DNA of 64,000 nucleotides from Pseudorhizobium xiangyangii (lineage in GTDB: Bacteria; Pseudomonadota; Alphaproteobacteria; Rhizobiales; Rhizobiaceae), in assembly GCF_020531965.1 (NCBI RefSeq), contig NZ_JAJAWH010000007.1, positions 143,984-207,983 on the forward strand. Reading direction: 5' to 3'. The notes under the pieces were generated by a model that was not told where the DNA came from, did not search any database, and saw nothing but the letters and a program-made list of their open reading frames with translations. Positions within the stretch are counted from its first letter, which is position 1. Each line of letters begins with the position of its first letter. Shown piece by piece: positions 1 to 8,615 of this stretch. The translations under genes and the position numbers were made by a program.

Positions 1-1
1 C

Positions 2-319
2 GTCGTCGCCGTAACCGGCGAGATCGATTTCGTCACCGACGGCAACCGATCGGTACGAATCGAAGGAGGCTCGCTGTTAATGCCGAAGGTGACCGCACTT
101 GGCTGCGCCCTTACCTGCCTTGTGGGCGCCTTTGCCGGGGCGCTCCCAGAAAATCCGTTTGAAGCCAGTGTCGCGGCACTCGCCATGTTCGCCGTCTCCG
201 GCGAACAGGCAGGTCTCACAGCGCGAGGACCCGGCTCCTTCCAACCGCTGTTCCTGGACGCCCTGTCGGTAATCGACGGGGCGCGTATCGACGCCGAAGC
301 AAGGATCACCGCCGCATGA
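2..319 (+). CDS. thiM: Hydroxyethylthiazole kinase, C-terminal part (cut by window start)
   Basis: This open frame runs from the first complete codon of the window to a TGA at 317-319, giving about 105 residues of a C-terminus. The run VTALGCALTCLVGAF is the glycine/cysteine-rich segment typical of ThiM, which phosphorylates the thiazole alcohol for thiamine salvage. The stop overlaps the thiE start as ATGA, and thiD follows with the same overlap, so the three form one translationally coupled salvage operon. The N-terminus and any upstream TPP riboswitch lie outside the window. The family call is confident, but it rests on a partial sequence. Confidence 0.85.
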   Translation, partial: VVAVTGEIDFVTDGNRSVRIEGGSLLMPKVTALGCALTCLVGAFAGALPENPFEASVAALAMFAVSGEQAGLTARGPGSFQPLFLDALSVIDGARIDAEARITAA

Positions 320-951
320 AAAACCTTGATCTTTCTCTCTACCTCGTCCTGGATCCGGATCTCTGCCGTGAAATCGGCGTTGCTGAAACCGCCCGGCTCG
401 CTGCCGAAGGCGGTGCGACCATGGTGCAGCTGCGCGACAAGCTTGCCGACACCAAGGCCATGATCGAGACCGGAAAGGCACTGAAGGCCGCACTTGCCGG
501 AACACGCGTGCCGCTCATCATCAATGACGACGTGGAAGTAGCGATCGCCATCGGCGCCGACGGCGTACATGTCGGCCAGAGCGACCTGCCGGCAGCGATG
601 AGCCGTGCCTTGTTGGGAGCGGACATGATACTCGGCCTTTCCGTGGAGACGATTGACCTCGCAAATCGCGTCGATCCGGCGATCGTAGACTACGTCGGTG
701 TCGGCCCCGTCTTTGCGACCGCCACAAAGCCGGACCACAAACAGCCGATCGGTTTCGAGGGGCTGGCAAGGATCGTCGCAGCGTCCCCTGTGCCCGCTGT
801 TGCTATCGGCGGCTTGAAGTCAGGACATGCAGCATCAGTGCTTGCCGCCGGCGCGCGTGGCATGGCGGTCGTCTCAGCCATCTGCGGCACTGCAGATCCG
901 AAGGTTGCCGCCAGGCAGCTGCTCGCTGAAATTCAGGAGGCCCGCCGATGA
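316..951 (+). CDS. thiE: Thiamine-phosphate synthase
   Basis: ThiE joins HMP pyrophosphate and thiazole phosphate into thiamine phosphate. The protein has 211 residues, a normal length for this small TIM barrel. Visible family motifs are YLVLDPDLC near the N-terminus, MVQLRDK (pyrophosphate-binding strand), LIINDDVEVA, DGVHVGQSDLP, DYVGVGPVFATATK and AIGGL near the C-terminal phosphate site. The ATG overlaps the thiM stop and the gene's own stop overlaps the thiD start, which indicates coupled translation in a thiM-thiE-thiD salvage operon. Confidence 0.95.
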   Translation: MKNLDLSLYLVLDPDLCREIGVAETARLAAEGGATMVQLRDKLADTKAMIETGKALKAALAGTRVPLIINDDVEVAIAIGADGVHVGQSDLPAAMSRALLGADMILGLSVETIDLANRVDPAIVDYVGVGPVFATATKPDHKQPIGFEGLARIVAASPVPAVAIGGLKSGHAASVLAAGARGMAVVSAICGTADPKVAARQLLAEIQEARR

Positions 952-1745
952 CCGCCAACATTCTGTCCATCGCCGGCTCCGACCCCTCGGGAGGCGCCGG
1001 CATCCAAGCCGACCTGAAGGCGTTCGCTGCCCGCGGAACTTTCGGAATGGCGGTTCTGACGGCATTGACCGCCCAGAACACTCAAGGCGTATCGGGGGTC
1101 CATCTGATCCCGGCAGCCTTTGTGGCCGACCAGATCCGGGAGGTCTTTTCGGACGTCAGGGTCGATGCCGTAAAAATCGGCATGATTGCCAGCGCAGAGA
1201 TCGCCGAGGCCGTAGCGGATGTCCTTAGCGAGCACCCAGATGTCCCCCTGGTGCTGGATCCGGTGATGGTTGCCAAGGGCGGACACTCTCTGTTGGCGAC
1301 AGATGCGGTCGATGCCCTCAAACGCCGACTGCTGCCCCTCGCCACGTTGATCACGCCGAACCTGCCGGAGGCAGCCGCACTTCTGGGAACAGCAGAGGCA
1401 AAGGATCGCCCGACGATGACAAGGCAGGCCGAACAGCTGCTTTCGCTTGGTGCGAAGGCCGCGCTCATCAAGGGAGGTCATCTGGAGACTGCCGAAAGTC
1501 CGGACGTGCTTACCGGCCAACACGGATCGGTATGGTTTGAGGCAGCCCGCATCGCAACCCCCAACACCCATGGAACCGGCTGCACCCTGTCAAGTGCGGT
1601 GGCAGCAGAGCTGGGCAAAGGAGCTGACCTCGCGGACGCCGTGCGCACCGCGAAAGCCTATCTGGCTGGAGCGATCGCTCGTTCAAACGCGTTGACGGTC
1701 GGCTCCGGCCACGGTCCGGTGCACCATTTCCATGAGTGGTGGTAG
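948..1745 (+). CDS. thiD: Hydroxymethylpyrimidine / phosphomethylpyrimidine kinase
   Basis: ThiD phosphorylates HMP and then HMP-phosphate, supplying the pyrimidine half of thiamine. The protein has 265 residues, as usual. Ribokinase-fold motifs include ILSIAGSDPSGGAGIQADLK at the N-terminus, LDPVMVAKGG, LITPNLPEA and the C-terminal anion-hole motif NTHGTGCTLSSA with its catalytic aspartate position replaced by the family-normal GTGC context. It is the last gene of the thi operon. The downstream gap to the convergent CoA-transferase is only 22 bp, so the two units end tail to tail. Confidence 0.95.
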   Translation: MTANILSIAGSDPSGGAGIQADLKAFAARGTFGMAVLTALTAQNTQGVSGVHLIPAAFVADQIREVFSDVRVDAVKIGMIASAEIAEAVADVLSEHPDVPLVLDPVMVAKGGHSLLATDAVDALKRRLLPLATLITPNLPEAAALLGTAEAKDRPTMTRQAEQLLSLGAKAALIKGGHLETAESPDVLTGQHGSVWFEAARIATPNTHGTGCTLSSAVAAELGKGADLADAVRTAKAYLAGAIARSNALTVGSGHGPVHHFHEWW

Positions 1746-1767
1746 CCCGATCTATTTAATACCCAAA

Positions 1768-3264
1768 TCAGGTCTCAGCGCGCATCGAACCTGTCTGCCG
1801 CATCCGCTCATGCCAGGAGAAAGCCTCTTCCAGCAGATGCGGCGTATGCCCGCCGCGCTCACACGCACGCTCGAAATAATCCAGCAGCTCGCCGCGGTAT
1901 TGCGGATGAACGCAGTTCTGGATGATTTGGACCGCCCGCTCGCGAGGAGCCAGTTCCCGCAAGTCGGCAAGCCCGTTTTCGGTAACGATGATATCGACGT
2001 CATGCTCGTTGTGGTCGACATGCGTTACCATCGGCACGACTGAGGAGATCCTGCCGTCCTTGGCAAGCGACTTCGTCACGAAAATGGAAAGATACGCGTT
2101 GCGGGCAAAATCCCCGGAGCCGCCAATGCCGTTCATCATATGCGTGCCGTTGACATGCGTGGAGTTTACATTGCCGTAGATATCGATCTCGAGCGCTGTG
2201 TTTATGCCGATAACGCCCAGCCTGCGGATAACCTCCGGATGGTTGCTGATCTCCTGCGGCCGGAGCACCAGATGCTCCCGGTATTTATGGAAATTGCCGA
2301 AGACGCGGTCAGCGCAGGCAGAAGAGAGCGTGATCGACGAGCCGGACGCAAACGCAAGCTTGCCCGCATCGAAGAGATCGAACGTGCTGTCCTGTAGTAC
2401 CTCGCTATACATGCGCAGGTGATGAAAGGGGCCGTCGGCAAGGCCCGTCAGCACCGAGTTTGCGATCGTGCCTATGCCCGCCTGCAGCGGCTGCAAGGTC
2501 AGGTCCAACCGCCCCTGTTTTACTTCGTCCTCGAAGAAGTGGATGAGATGGGCAGCAATCGCGCCCGTGTCGTCATCCTGGGGCTCGATGGTAGATGCGC
2601 TGTCCTTGTCGTCGGTCACGACGATTGCAGCGATTTTCTCCGGATCGATCGGCACATAGGGGAAGCCGACGCGACTATCGCAGGTGACAACCGGAATCGG
2701 CACGCGCGACGGCCGCTTTCCGGGAAAATAGATGTCATGCAGGCCTTCGAGCTCCGCCGGCTGGCTCAGGTTGATCTCGACGATGATCTTCTTCGCCAGC
2801 ACCGCAAAGCTTGCTGAATTGCCAACCGAGGTCGAAGGTACGATGCCGCCGTCCTCGGTGATCGCCGCCGCTTCGATGATCGCATAGTCGATCGGTCCCA
2901 GCTGGTTGGAACGAAGATGCTCGACCGTCTCTGACAGATGTTGGTCGATGAACATCACCTCGCCCCGGTTGATTGCGGCGCGGAGCGTTCGATCGGCCTG
3001 AAACGGCATGCGTCGGGCCAGCACTTTTGCCTCAGTCAGGATTCGATCCACGTCATGGCCGAGGGAGGCGCCAGTTATCAGCGTTATTTTGAAAGGGTCT
3101 GTCTTTGCTCGAGCGGCCATGGCTATCGGAACCGCCTTCGCGTCACCGGCCCTGGTAAACCCGCTCATCCCGATGATCATGCCATCCTTGATCAGAGCTG
3201 CAGCTTTTTCGGCGGTGGTGATTTTGTCCATCAAGGCGGGGCGGCGGATGCGATCAGCGATCAT
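1768..3264 (-). CDS. Acetyl-CoA hydrolase / succinyl-CoA:acetate CoA-transferase family
   Basis: The protein has 498 residues, matching class I CoA-transferases of the Ach1/AarC/Cat1 type. It contains MYSEVLQD, whose glutamate (about residue 288) corresponds to the glutamate that forms the enzyme-CoA thioester in this family, and the glycine-rich MNGIGGSGDFARN near residue 377. The best inference is transfer of CoA between succinyl-CoA and acetate; acetyl-CoA hydrolase activity is the alternative. It lies downstream of the ectoine operon on the same strand, but a terminator-like hairpin separates them. Recycling acetate from DoeB is therefore plausible but would use its own promoter. A FixK/FNR-like site sits about 120 bp upstream. 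Start ATG 3264 has GAGAAGAG upstream; M12 is an alternative. Confidence 0.88.
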   Translation of the reverse strand: MIADRIRRPALMDKITTAEKAAALIKDGMIIGMSGFTRAGDAKAVPIAMAARAKTDPFKITLITGASLGHDVDRILTEAKVLARRMPFQADRTLRAAINRGEVMFIDQHLSETVEHLRSNQLGPIDYAIIEAAAITEDGGIVPSTSVGNSASFAVLAKKIIVEINLSQPAELEGLHDIYFPGKRPSRVPIPVVTCDSRVGFPYVPIDPEKIAAIVVTDDKDSASTIEPQDDDTGAIAAHLIHFFEDEVKQGRLDLTLQPLQAGIGTIANSVLTGLADGPFHHLRMYSEVLQDSTFDLFDAGKLAFASGSSITLSSACADRVFGNFHKYREHLVLRPQEISNHPEVIRRLGVIGINTALEIDIYGNVNSTHVNGTHMMNGIGGSGDFARNAYLSIFVTKSLAKDGRISSVVPMVTHVDHNEHDVDIIVTENGLADLRELAPRERAVQIIQNCVHPQYRGELLDYFERACERGGHTPHLLEEAFSWHERMRQTGSMRAET

Positions 3265-3381
3265 TTTAGTCTCTTCTCAAATACAACAGGCCACCTTTTT
3301 CCTCCGCCATTGCAGAAGTCAAGGGGATGTCCACCTCATGCTCGAAGTGGACGAAGCTATGATCGTAAGGGCACGCTGACA

Positions 3382-3395
3382 TTGATCAAAGTCAA
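3382..3395. promoter_or_regulatory. FixK/FNR-like box upstream of the CoA-transferase gene
   Basis: TTGATCAAAGTCAA matches the alphaproteobacterial anaerobox TTGAT-N4-ATCAA at nine of ten fixed positions. It lies 118-131 bp upstream of the CoA-transferase ATG at 3264, inside a 345 bp gene-free stretch. The match is seen directly; control by FnrN or FixK under low oxygen is inference. Confidence 0.45.
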
Positions 3396-3575
3396 GGCCA
3401 CAGATCTTCGAAGACTTTTGCAGGCCCGGACTGAGCTCCTCAACCCAACCTATTCCGCAGCTTTAAGGCTGTGACAGCGATGAGGTCTGCCTATCGACGG
3501 AAACTGCCTTGTCGGGTAATCCTGCTACGAGGCCATTGTTCCGGCACAGCGCGCATAAGCTTGGCGGTGCCATAA

Positions 3576-3602
3576 ACGGCGCTTCGTTCCACCAAGCGCC
3601 GT
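3576..3602 (-). terminator. Intrinsic terminator-like hairpin after doeB
   Basis: Nine-base arms ACGGCGCTT and AAGCGCCGT flank a nine-base loop. Read on the minus strand the hairpin starts 8 nt after the doeB stop and is followed by TTTAT. It probably ends the long ehu-eut-doeAB transcript. The rest of the gap to the CoA-transferase (3265-3575) holds only the anaerobox-like site; I see no credible gene there. Confidence 0.6.
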
Positions 3603-3609
3603 CAGTTTG

Positions 3610-4623
3610 TCAGCCGACCGATACCGCAACGACCGACACGCAGTCCCCTGCTTTGACGAGACCTGGGAAATGTCGGGCGCAGAGGACGCCATCCATCTTC
3701 GCACGAATTTCGCTGGGCGGCGCACCCGTGCGGCCGGTCTGGTAGATGCGGGCAACAATGTCACCACGCTTGACCGACTCACCGAGATCGACGGTGAATT
3801 CGATGAGGCCATTTTCCTCCGAAAAGGAAAAGCAGTCTCCATCCGGCATGTCCAACCAGGTAGTGGACCCTGCCTCCACCGGGCCTGCGACGATGCCCGC
3901 ATAGCGGAGAAGATTCATCACGCCGCGCTTTGCAATCCCGGCGCTTTTAGCGGTCGCTGTCCCACCGCCACCGAGTTCGGTGGTGATGAAGATCTTGCCC
4001 ATCTCCTCGGCGGCCGTGTCATACATACCGACTGCGTCAATCTCCAGCATCTTCATCGAGTAGGGCGCCGAAAATGCCCTCACCAATTCGAAGGCTCGCG
4101 CCTCCTGGCTCTTGTCGGGCAAGACGTGCGCCGCACAGAAGGGAAGAAAATCAAGCGTCCTCCCACCCGAATGAAAATCGAGGACGATGTCGGCGCGCGG
4201 AAGAAGCTCACGCTGGAAATAGTCCGCAATCTTCTGCGTCACAGTCCCATCCCGTCGGCCGGGGAAACTGCGATTGAGATTGCCCTTATCGATCGGCGAA
4301 GTCCGCGTACCGGCAAGAAACGCCGGGTAATTCATGGCCGGCACGATGATCACAGTGCCCGTCACATCCTCTGCCTTCAGGCCGCAGGCGAGGTCGAAGA
4401 GCGCGATTGGCCCTTCGTACTCATCCCCATGGTTGCCACCCGTCAGCAGTGCCGTCGGCCCCTCGCCGCTTCGGATGACGGTGACGGGGATCATCACTGA
4501 TCCCCAGGCAGAATCGTCACGGCTGTAGGGCAGCCGTAAAAAACCGTGCTGTACACCCTCGGCCTCGAAGTCGACCGTTGGGCTGATCGGCGAAGGCCTC
4601 AATGCTGACATTGTCATTCCCAC
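3610..4623 (-). CDS. doeB: N-alpha-acetyl-L-2,4-diaminobutyrate deacetylase (ectoine degradation)
   Basis: DoeB, also named EutE in Sinorhizobium, removes the acetyl group from N-alpha-acetyl-diaminobutyrate and releases acetate plus diaminobutyrate. The protein has 337 residues of the succinylglutamate desuccinylase/aspartoacylase family. Zinc-site motifs are visible: GGNHGDEYEGP (His and Glu ligands), VLDFHSGG (second His) and TTELGGGGT carrying the likely catalytic glutamate. It is the last gene of the minus-strand ectoine operon, separated from doeA by a single base, and is followed by a hairpin terminator. Confidence 0.93.
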   Translation of the reverse strand: MGMTMSALRPSPISPTVDFEAEGVQHGFLRLPYSRDDSAWGSVMIPVTVIRSGEGPTALLTGGNHGDEYEGPIALFDLACGLKAEDVTGTVIIVPAMNYPAFLAGTRTSPIDKGNLNRSFPGRRDGTVTQKIADYFQRELLPRADIVLDFHSGGRTLDFLPFCAAHVLPDKSQEARAFELVRAFSAPYSMKMLEIDAVGMYDTAAEEMGKIFITTELGGGGTATAKSAGIAKRGVMNLLRYAGIVAGPVEAGSTTWLDMPDGDCFSFSEENGLIEFTVDLGESVKRGDIVARIYQTGRTGAPPSEIRAKMDGVLCARHFPGLVKAGDCVSVVAVSVG

Positions 4624-4624
4624 C

Positions 4625-5806
4625 TCAATCCTTGACGATCAGCTTGCGCGGTACGTTTGCAAAGCATTCGACGCCGGTATCGGTGATCAGAATGCTCTCC
4701 GTCGTCTCGAAGCCCATGCCCTCGAGCCAGAGACCTGTCATGAAATGGAAGGTCATTCCGGGCTTGAGCTCCGTACGATCACCCGGGCGCAGGCTCATCG
4801 TGCGCTCGCCCCAATCCGGCGGATAAGACAGACCGATCGGGTAGCCGGTACGATTGTCTTTCACGATCCCGTATTTCTTGAGGACCGTGAAGAAGGCATT
4901 GGCAATGTCTTCGCAGGTATTGCCGGGCTTGGCGACTGCAAGACCGGCCTCCATCCCCTCGAGCGTCGCCTTTTCGGCGTCGAGGAATGCCTGCGTTGGC
5001 TTGCCGAGGAATACGGTGCGCGAAAGCGGCAGATGGTAGCGATTATAGCAGCCGGCAATCTCGAAGAACGTGCCCTCCCCCTTCTTCATAGGCTTGTCAT
5101 CCCAGGTGAGGTGAGGTGCTGAAGCTTCCTTGCCCGACGGCAGGAGTGGGACGATCGCCGGATAGTCGCCACCTATGCCGTCAACACCGCGGGTCCCGGC
5201 ATCATAGATTTCAGCCACCAGATCGCATTTGCGCATACCCACCTCGATCTTGTCGAAGATGCGCTGATGCATTGCTTCAACAATCCGCGCGGCGTTACGC
5301 ATATACTTAATCTCGGTCTCGCTCTTGACCGCGCGCTGCCAGTTCACGAGCGCGGTTGCGTCAACGAAGCGGGCGTTCGGCAGGTGCTTCTGTAGTGATG
5401 CGAAAGCTGCCGCCGAGAACCAGTAGTTATCCATCTCGACGCCGATCGCCAGCTTGTCGAGACCGCGCTCAGCCAGCTTGCCCGAGAGATAGTCCATCGG
5501 GTGCCGCTCCGTGGACTGCACGTAATGGTCCGGATAGCCGATGATGTTTTCATGTTTCAGATAGGCCGTGAACTTGGCGCCGTTGGCATCCTGCCCACGG
5601 CCGTACCAGATCGGCTCGCCCGTTGGCGGCACGACAACGCACTGGTGCACGTAGAAGGACCAACCGTCGTAGCCCGTCAGCCAGTTCATGTTCGATGGAT
5701 CGCTGACGATCAGAACCTCTATGCCCTTGGCTTCCATGGCACGCCGGGTCTTTTCCAGCCGTGCGGCATATTCCTCGCGGGAGAACTTCAGATTAGGTCC
5801 AGTCAT
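4625..5806 (-). CDS. doeA: Ectoine hydrolase
   Basis: DoeA (EutD in Sinorhizobium) opens the ectoine ring to N-acetyl-diaminobutyrate. The protein has 393 residues with the two-domain creatinase/prolidase layout of the M24 fold: an N-terminal domain to about residue 160, then the pita-bread domain. Family-specific stretches include NWLTGYDGWSFYVHQ, GGDYPAIVPLLPSG, SAPHLTWDD, FFEIAGCYNRYHLPLSR and IGLSYPPDWGE. Known DoeA proteins lack a full metallopeptidase metal site, in line with hydrolase rather than peptidase action. The gap to eutC is 33 bp, within the operon. Confidence 0.93.
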   Translation of the reverse strand: MTGPNLKFSREEYAARLEKTRRAMEAKGIEVLIVSDPSNMNWLTGYDGWSFYVHQCVVVPPTGEPIWYGRGQDANGAKFTAYLKHENIIGYPDHYVQSTERHPMDYLSGKLAERGLDKLAIGVEMDNYWFSAAAFASLQKHLPNARFVDATALVNWQRAVKSETEIKYMRNAARIVEAMHQRIFDKIEVGMRKCDLVAEIYDAGTRGVDGIGGDYPAIVPLLPSGKEASAPHLTWDDKPMKKGEGTFFEIAGCYNRYHLPLSRTVFLGKPTQAFLDAEKATLEGMEAGLAVAKPGNTCEDIANAFFTVLKKYGIVKDNRTGYPIGLSYPPDWGERTMSLRPGDRTELKPGMTFHFMTGLWLEGMGFETTESILITDTGVECFANVPRKLIVKD

Positions 5807-5839
5807 ACTCTTCCCTTCCTGCCCGGCATTCCAGCCGGC

Positions 5840-6832
5840 TCAACTTTCAATTGGCGTACCGGCGCCGGCGGCATTTGCCCGCGCGAAGGCGTTTGTGGCG
5901 ATGGCGGTGTCCTGGATGCCGGTACCGGTGAGGTCGGCAAGCGTGATCTGGTCAACGCTCGCTCTGCCGCGATGAAGCCCGGCGACGACCTCGCCCAGTT
6001 GGGCGAATTCAGCGTCGGCGGAGACAAGCCCTGCTTCGATTGCGTGATGCAGCTCCCCGAGCCGCCGCGTCTGCTTCAGGCTGTCAGCGACATAGACATC
6101 GACATTGGCGATGACCGACGGATCGATCTCGTTCTTGTGTTCGGCATCCGAACCCATGGCCGTCACATGCTGGCCGGATCGAAGCCACCCTGCCTTCAGG
6201 ATCGGCGTCTCCGACGGAGTCGTGGTCACGATGATATCGGCGCTTGCAATTGCAGCCTCAGGATCAGCTTCCGCTCTCACCGGAAAACGGAGCTTCGCGG
6301 TCAGTTCTGCGGCCGCGGCCTCCGCCTTGGCCAGATCACGCGCCCAAATGCGCGCCTCGCTGATAGGGCGAACCAACACCAGCGCCTCGAGCTGAAGCTT
6401 CGCCTGCATGCCGGCACCAAAGACCGTGGCAACCCTGGAATCCGGACGTGAAAGGTATTTGGCTGCAACGGCACCCGCCGCGGCGGTTCGCACATCGGTC
6501 AGGTAACCGTTGTCCAGTAATAGTGCCTGCACAAGTCCGGTCTTGGCCGACAGCAACACCATCATTCCATTGGTGCTGGGCAGGCCGATCTTCGGATTGT
6601 CGAAAAAACCGGGGCTGATCTTGATGGCGAACCCGTCCAGACCCGGCACATAGGCAGTCTTCACATCCACTTCGCCTCGATGTTCAGGAATATCGAGCCG
6701 CAGGATGGGCGGCATGGCCACAGGTTTGGTAGCCAGGGCATTGAAAGCCCCCTCGACACAAGCGATCGCATCCAGATCCAACTGCACCAGCCGGCGCAAC
6801 TCCCGCTCGGTCAGAATGATCATCCGGCTCAT
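5840..6832 (-). CDS. eutC: Ectoine utilization protein EutC (ornithine cyclodeaminase family)
   Basis: The protein has 330 residues of the ornithine cyclodeaminase/mu-crystallin superfamily. It shows KISPGFFDNP, the NAD-binding glycine motif VFGAGMQAKLQLEAL, IIVTTTPSETPIL and VTAMGSDAEHKNE. EutC always travels with EutB in ectoine clusters and is proposed to help process hydroxyectoine; its exact reaction is not firmly established. The start overlaps the eutB stop by four bases, suggesting translational coupling and joint action. An unrelated ornithine cyclodeaminase role is unlikely given the neighbours. Confidence 0.88.
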   Translation of the reverse strand: MSRMIILTERELRRLVQLDLDAIACVEGAFNALATKPVAMPPILRLDIPEHRGEVDVKTAYVPGLDGFAIKISPGFFDNPKIGLPSTNGMMVLLSAKTGLVQALLLDNGYLTDVRTAAAGAVAAKYLSRPDSRVATVFGAGMQAKLQLEALVLVRPISEARIWARDLAKAEAAAAELTAKLRFPVRAEADPEAAIASADIIVTTTPSETPILKAGWLRSGQHVTAMGSDAEHKNEIDPSVIANVDVYVADSLKQTRRLGELHHAIEAGLVSADAEFAQLGEVVAGLHRGRASVDQITLADLTGTGIQDTAIATNAFARANAAGAGTPIES

Positions 6833-7830
6833 GCGGCATTCCTTCCATAGATGTCATCGCCGTTGATGATCCGCCGGTGACGCTCCATGTCGATGTTGCG
6901 ACCGGAAAGGATGGCAACCATCGGCCCGGAACTGCCAATTTTGCCTGCTAAAATCGCGGCAATTCCCACGGCGGCAGCGCCCTCGATGACCTCGCGTTCC
7001 ACGGCATATGCATGGCGAATACCGGCCGCGATTTCCGCTTCGGACAAGAGGATGACGTCATCTAGAAGATCGTGACACATGGCAAAGGTGACGCGGTTGT
7101 CGAGACCAACGCCACCGCCAAGCGAATCGGCAAGGCTCGACACCTCCTCGACCAGCACGGGCTCGCCGGCATCGAGACTTGCCTTCATCGCGGCACCACT
7201 TTCCATCGTAAGGCCGATGATACGTACCGAGGGCTTCAGGCCTTTGACTGCCGCTGCAACGCCGGCCGCAAGACCTCCGCCGGAAAGCGGTACCAATAGG
7301 GTCGCAGCGTCGGGCAGCTGGTCGAGAATTTCGAGACCCAGTGTCCCCTGCCCGGCAACCACCGCCGGATGGTCGAACGGCGGCACCATCACCAGCCCCT
7401 CTTCCGCCACCAGGCGATCGACCTCCTTCTGTGCCTCGTCCTGCGAACGTCCTACGATCCGGACATCGGCGCCCAGCCGGCGGATTTCCGAGACCTTGTT
7501 TTCCGGCACAAGTGACGACATGCAGATCGTTGCTCTCGAGCCCTCCGCCTTGGCGGCAAAGGCAAGGGCGCGACCGTGATTTCCGGTGGAAGCAGCCACC
7601 ACACCGCGCACCCGCTCTTCTGCGTCGAGCGAAAGAACCGCGTTGGTCGCACCGCGCAGCTTGAAGCTGCCGGTTGTCTGATGATGCTCCAGTTTCAAAT
7701 GAACCGGCGAGCCCGCCAGCTCGGTCAACAAGGCGGACTGGATCATCGGCGTCACCAACACGCGGCCATCAATTCTCGCTGACGCGGCACGGATGTCGTC
7801 CAATTGAACCGGCAATCTCCTTGTGTTCAT
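6829..7830 (-). CDS. eutB: Hydroxyectoine utilization dehydratase EutB (PLP, threonine dehydratase family)
   Basis: The protein has 333 residues of the fold type II PLP family related to serine/threonine dehydratase. The PLP lysine is K57 in GSFKLRG. Other family motifs are ASTGNHGRALAFAA (substrate loop), PLSGGGLAAGVA (phosphate-binding glycine loop) and ILSGRNID near the C-terminus. With EutC it is thought to convert hydroxyectoine to an intermediate that enters the ectoine route. It starts 4 bp after the eutA stop and overlaps eutC. Its membership in the operon decides the name; on sequence alone it could be taken for a generic threonine dehydratase. Confidence 0.88.
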   Translation of the reverse strand: MNTRRLPVQLDDIRAASARIDGRVLVTPMIQSALLTELAGSPVHLKLEHHQTTGSFKLRGATNAVLSLDAEERVRGVVAASTGNHGRALAFAAKAEGSRATICMSSLVPENKVSEIRRLGADVRIVGRSQDEAQKEVDRLVAEEGLVMVPPFDHPAVVAGQGTLGLEILDQLPDAATLLVPLSGGGLAAGVAAAVKGLKPSVRIIGLTMESGAAMKASLDAGEPVLVEEVSSLADSLGGGVGLDNRVTFAMCHDLLDDVILLSEAEIAAGIRHAYAVEREVIEGAAAVGIAAILAGKIGSSGPMVAILSGRNIDMERHRRIINGDDIYGRNAA

Positions 7831-7834
7831 GACA

Positions 7835-8614
7835 TCAACCTTCCGGATACGGCTTCGTCATCAGCGTGCCCAGTTCGGGGCGAGCCGCCGTCTCACCGCA
7901 GAGCCTCAGGCAGGCCCATGCCGTGGCGAGATTGCTGCTGACCATGGGTTTGCCGATTTCTGGTTCGATGCGTGCCGCGACCTGAGCAGCTCGTACTGCC
8001 GTGCATGAAACGAACAGCGCATCTGACTGCGGCGCCGTTGCAGCAACAGCAGCCGAGACCAGCTCGTCCGAAGCAATCCGCGCCATTTCCCGGTCATCGT
8101 CGAGGCCGAGGCAGGTAAAGCGGTCGATCTGAAAACCGAGGCCTGCGAAATACTGCGCCATCGGGCGACTGGTTTCGACAGTGTATGGCGTAAGTATCGA
8201 GATGCGCCGTGCACCTACTGCCTTCAGCCCCTTGACCGCTGCCGCCGTCGGCGTCACGACGGCGACACCGGGCTTGGCCTGCCGGATGGCACTTTCGATC
8301 TTTTCGTCACCAATGACGACCGAAGCGGAGGTGCACGAATACATGACGACGTCCAGCGCCTCCCCCGGCAGAATGAGGGAAGCGCCCTGCGTCAACACCG
8401 GCTGCATCTTCAGCAGGTTCTCAGGCGTCGTCGGATTGGCGTAGGGGATGCGGCTCACGTAAACACCGATGCGCTCGCTTGCCACAATCCGCTGGAAATC
8501 GACTTCCGTCGTGTGATCGGTAGCAAGGATCAAGAGCCCGATGCGCTTTGCAAGCGGCCTGTCGTCCAGTCGCGGTTTGGCGTTGGTTTGTATTATTTCA
8601 ACAGCACCGCCCAT
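7835..8614 (-). CDS. eutA: Ectoine utilization protein EutA (Asp/Glu racemase - maleate isomerase superfamily)
   Basis: The protein has about 259 residues of the Asp/Glu/hydantoin racemase and maleate cis-trans isomerase superfamily. The two cysteine segments YSCTSASVVIG and FVSCTAVRA occupy the places of the paired catalytic cysteines. I chose the ATG at 8614, immediately after the ehuD stop (TGACATG), because earlier in-frame starts at 8635 or 8665 would lie inside ehuD. The role of EutA in ectoine use is unknown; isomerisation of a hydroxyectoine-derived intermediate has been suggested. It lies between transporter and catabolic genes in the same operon. Confidence 0.85.
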   Translation of the reverse strand: MGGAVEIIQTNAKPRLDDRPLAKRIGLLILATDHTTEVDFQRIVASERIGVYVSRIPYANPTTPENLLKMQPVLTQGASLILPGEALDVVMYSCTSASVVIGDEKIESAIRQAKPGVAVVTPTAAAVKGLKAVGARRISILTPYTVETSRPMAQYFAGLGFQIDRFTCLGLDDDREMARIASDELVSAAVAATAPQSDALFVSCTAVRAAQVAARIEPEIGKPMVSSNLATAWACLRLCGETAARPELGTLMTKPYPEG

Positions 8615-8615
8615 G

